From NCBI GenBank assembly GCA_040797825.1, contig JBFNEZ010000018.1:1-34951 (forward strand): 34,951 nucleotides of DNA. Reading direction: 5' to 3'. A program made the position numbers and the translations under genes. Below, in pieces: positions 34,905-34,951 of the stretch (positions are counted from its first letter, which is position 1; each line of letters begins with the position of its first letter). The notes under the pieces were generated by a model. The model ran no database searches and had not been told where the DNA came from. It saw only the letters and a list, made by a program, of their open reading frames with translations. The DNA comes from Geosporobacter sp040797825. Lineage in GTDB: Bacteria; Bacillota; Clostridia; Peptostreptococcales; Thermotaleaceae.

Positions 34905-34951
34905 ATGAACAATGAAGAAAAAATGTTAAACCTAATGGAAACCATGTATAC
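34905..34951 (+). CDS. Start of a hypothetical protein, cut by the window end
   Basis: Only 15 codons are visible (MNNEEKMLNLMETMY). GGGGAGAG at 34891-34898 is a well-spaced SD and an extended -10 lies upstream, so the start is credible. The segment is polar and probably helical with no signal peptide. The family cannot be decided from this length. Confidence 0.6.
   Translation, partial: MNNEEKMLNLMETMY

Overview
The window looks like a chromosome segment of a low-to-mid GC, Gram-positive anaerobe of the Clostridia, in the Alkaliphilus/Peptostreptococcales neighbourhood. The reasons are a complete clostridial lysine-fermentation block, several S-layer-homology (SLH) proteins, strong AGGAGG ribosome binding sites, and TTG/GTG starts. 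The genus is inferred from gene content only.

Region 1 (1-7550, + strand) is a lysine-fermentation operon: kdd, kamA, kamB, kamC, kamD, kamE. KamA moves the alpha-amino group of L-lysine to give beta-lysine. KamDE, which needs adenosylcobalamin and PLP, moves the terminal amino group to give 3,5-diaminohexanoate. Kdd deaminates that product oxidatively. KamB and KamC are the ATPase pair believed to reactivate KamDE. The cleavage and thiolysis steps (kce, kal) would lie outside the window, probably upstream.

Region 2 (7642-31045) is a divergent cell-surface locus centred on an intergenic promoter region at 20482-20805. Leftward (- strand) are a 1079-aa stalk/coiled-coil protein, a 298-aa SLH protein, a 2625-aa repeat protein and a separate 188-aa SLH-only protein. 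Rightward (+ strand) are a 1959-aa IPT/TIG plus fibronectin protein, a 933-aa SLH protein and a 489-aa SLH protein. All seven have signal peptides. Four carry SLH wall anchors and three large ones do not, which suggests (inference) that anchored and unanchored partners build a surface layer or appendage. A secreted S41 protease with PDZ and peptidoglycan-binding domains follows at 31225-32637.

Region 3 (32638-34951) is a 503-base gene-free spacer packed with small palindromes, then pyrG (CTP synthase) and the first 15 codons of a further gene.

Two features cut across the regions. First, at least 13 small intergenic palindromes share a GTAGGG-like head but have different stem sequences kept complementary. 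Several sit in head-to-head pairs like REP/BIME elements, and one subfamily carries an SD-like arm, a start codon in the loop and an anti-SD arm. Second, the 1079-aa and 298-aa proteins end in the same roughly 85-residue C-terminal domain, which I do not recognise. No tRNA, rRNA, CRISPR array, transposase or phage gene was seen.
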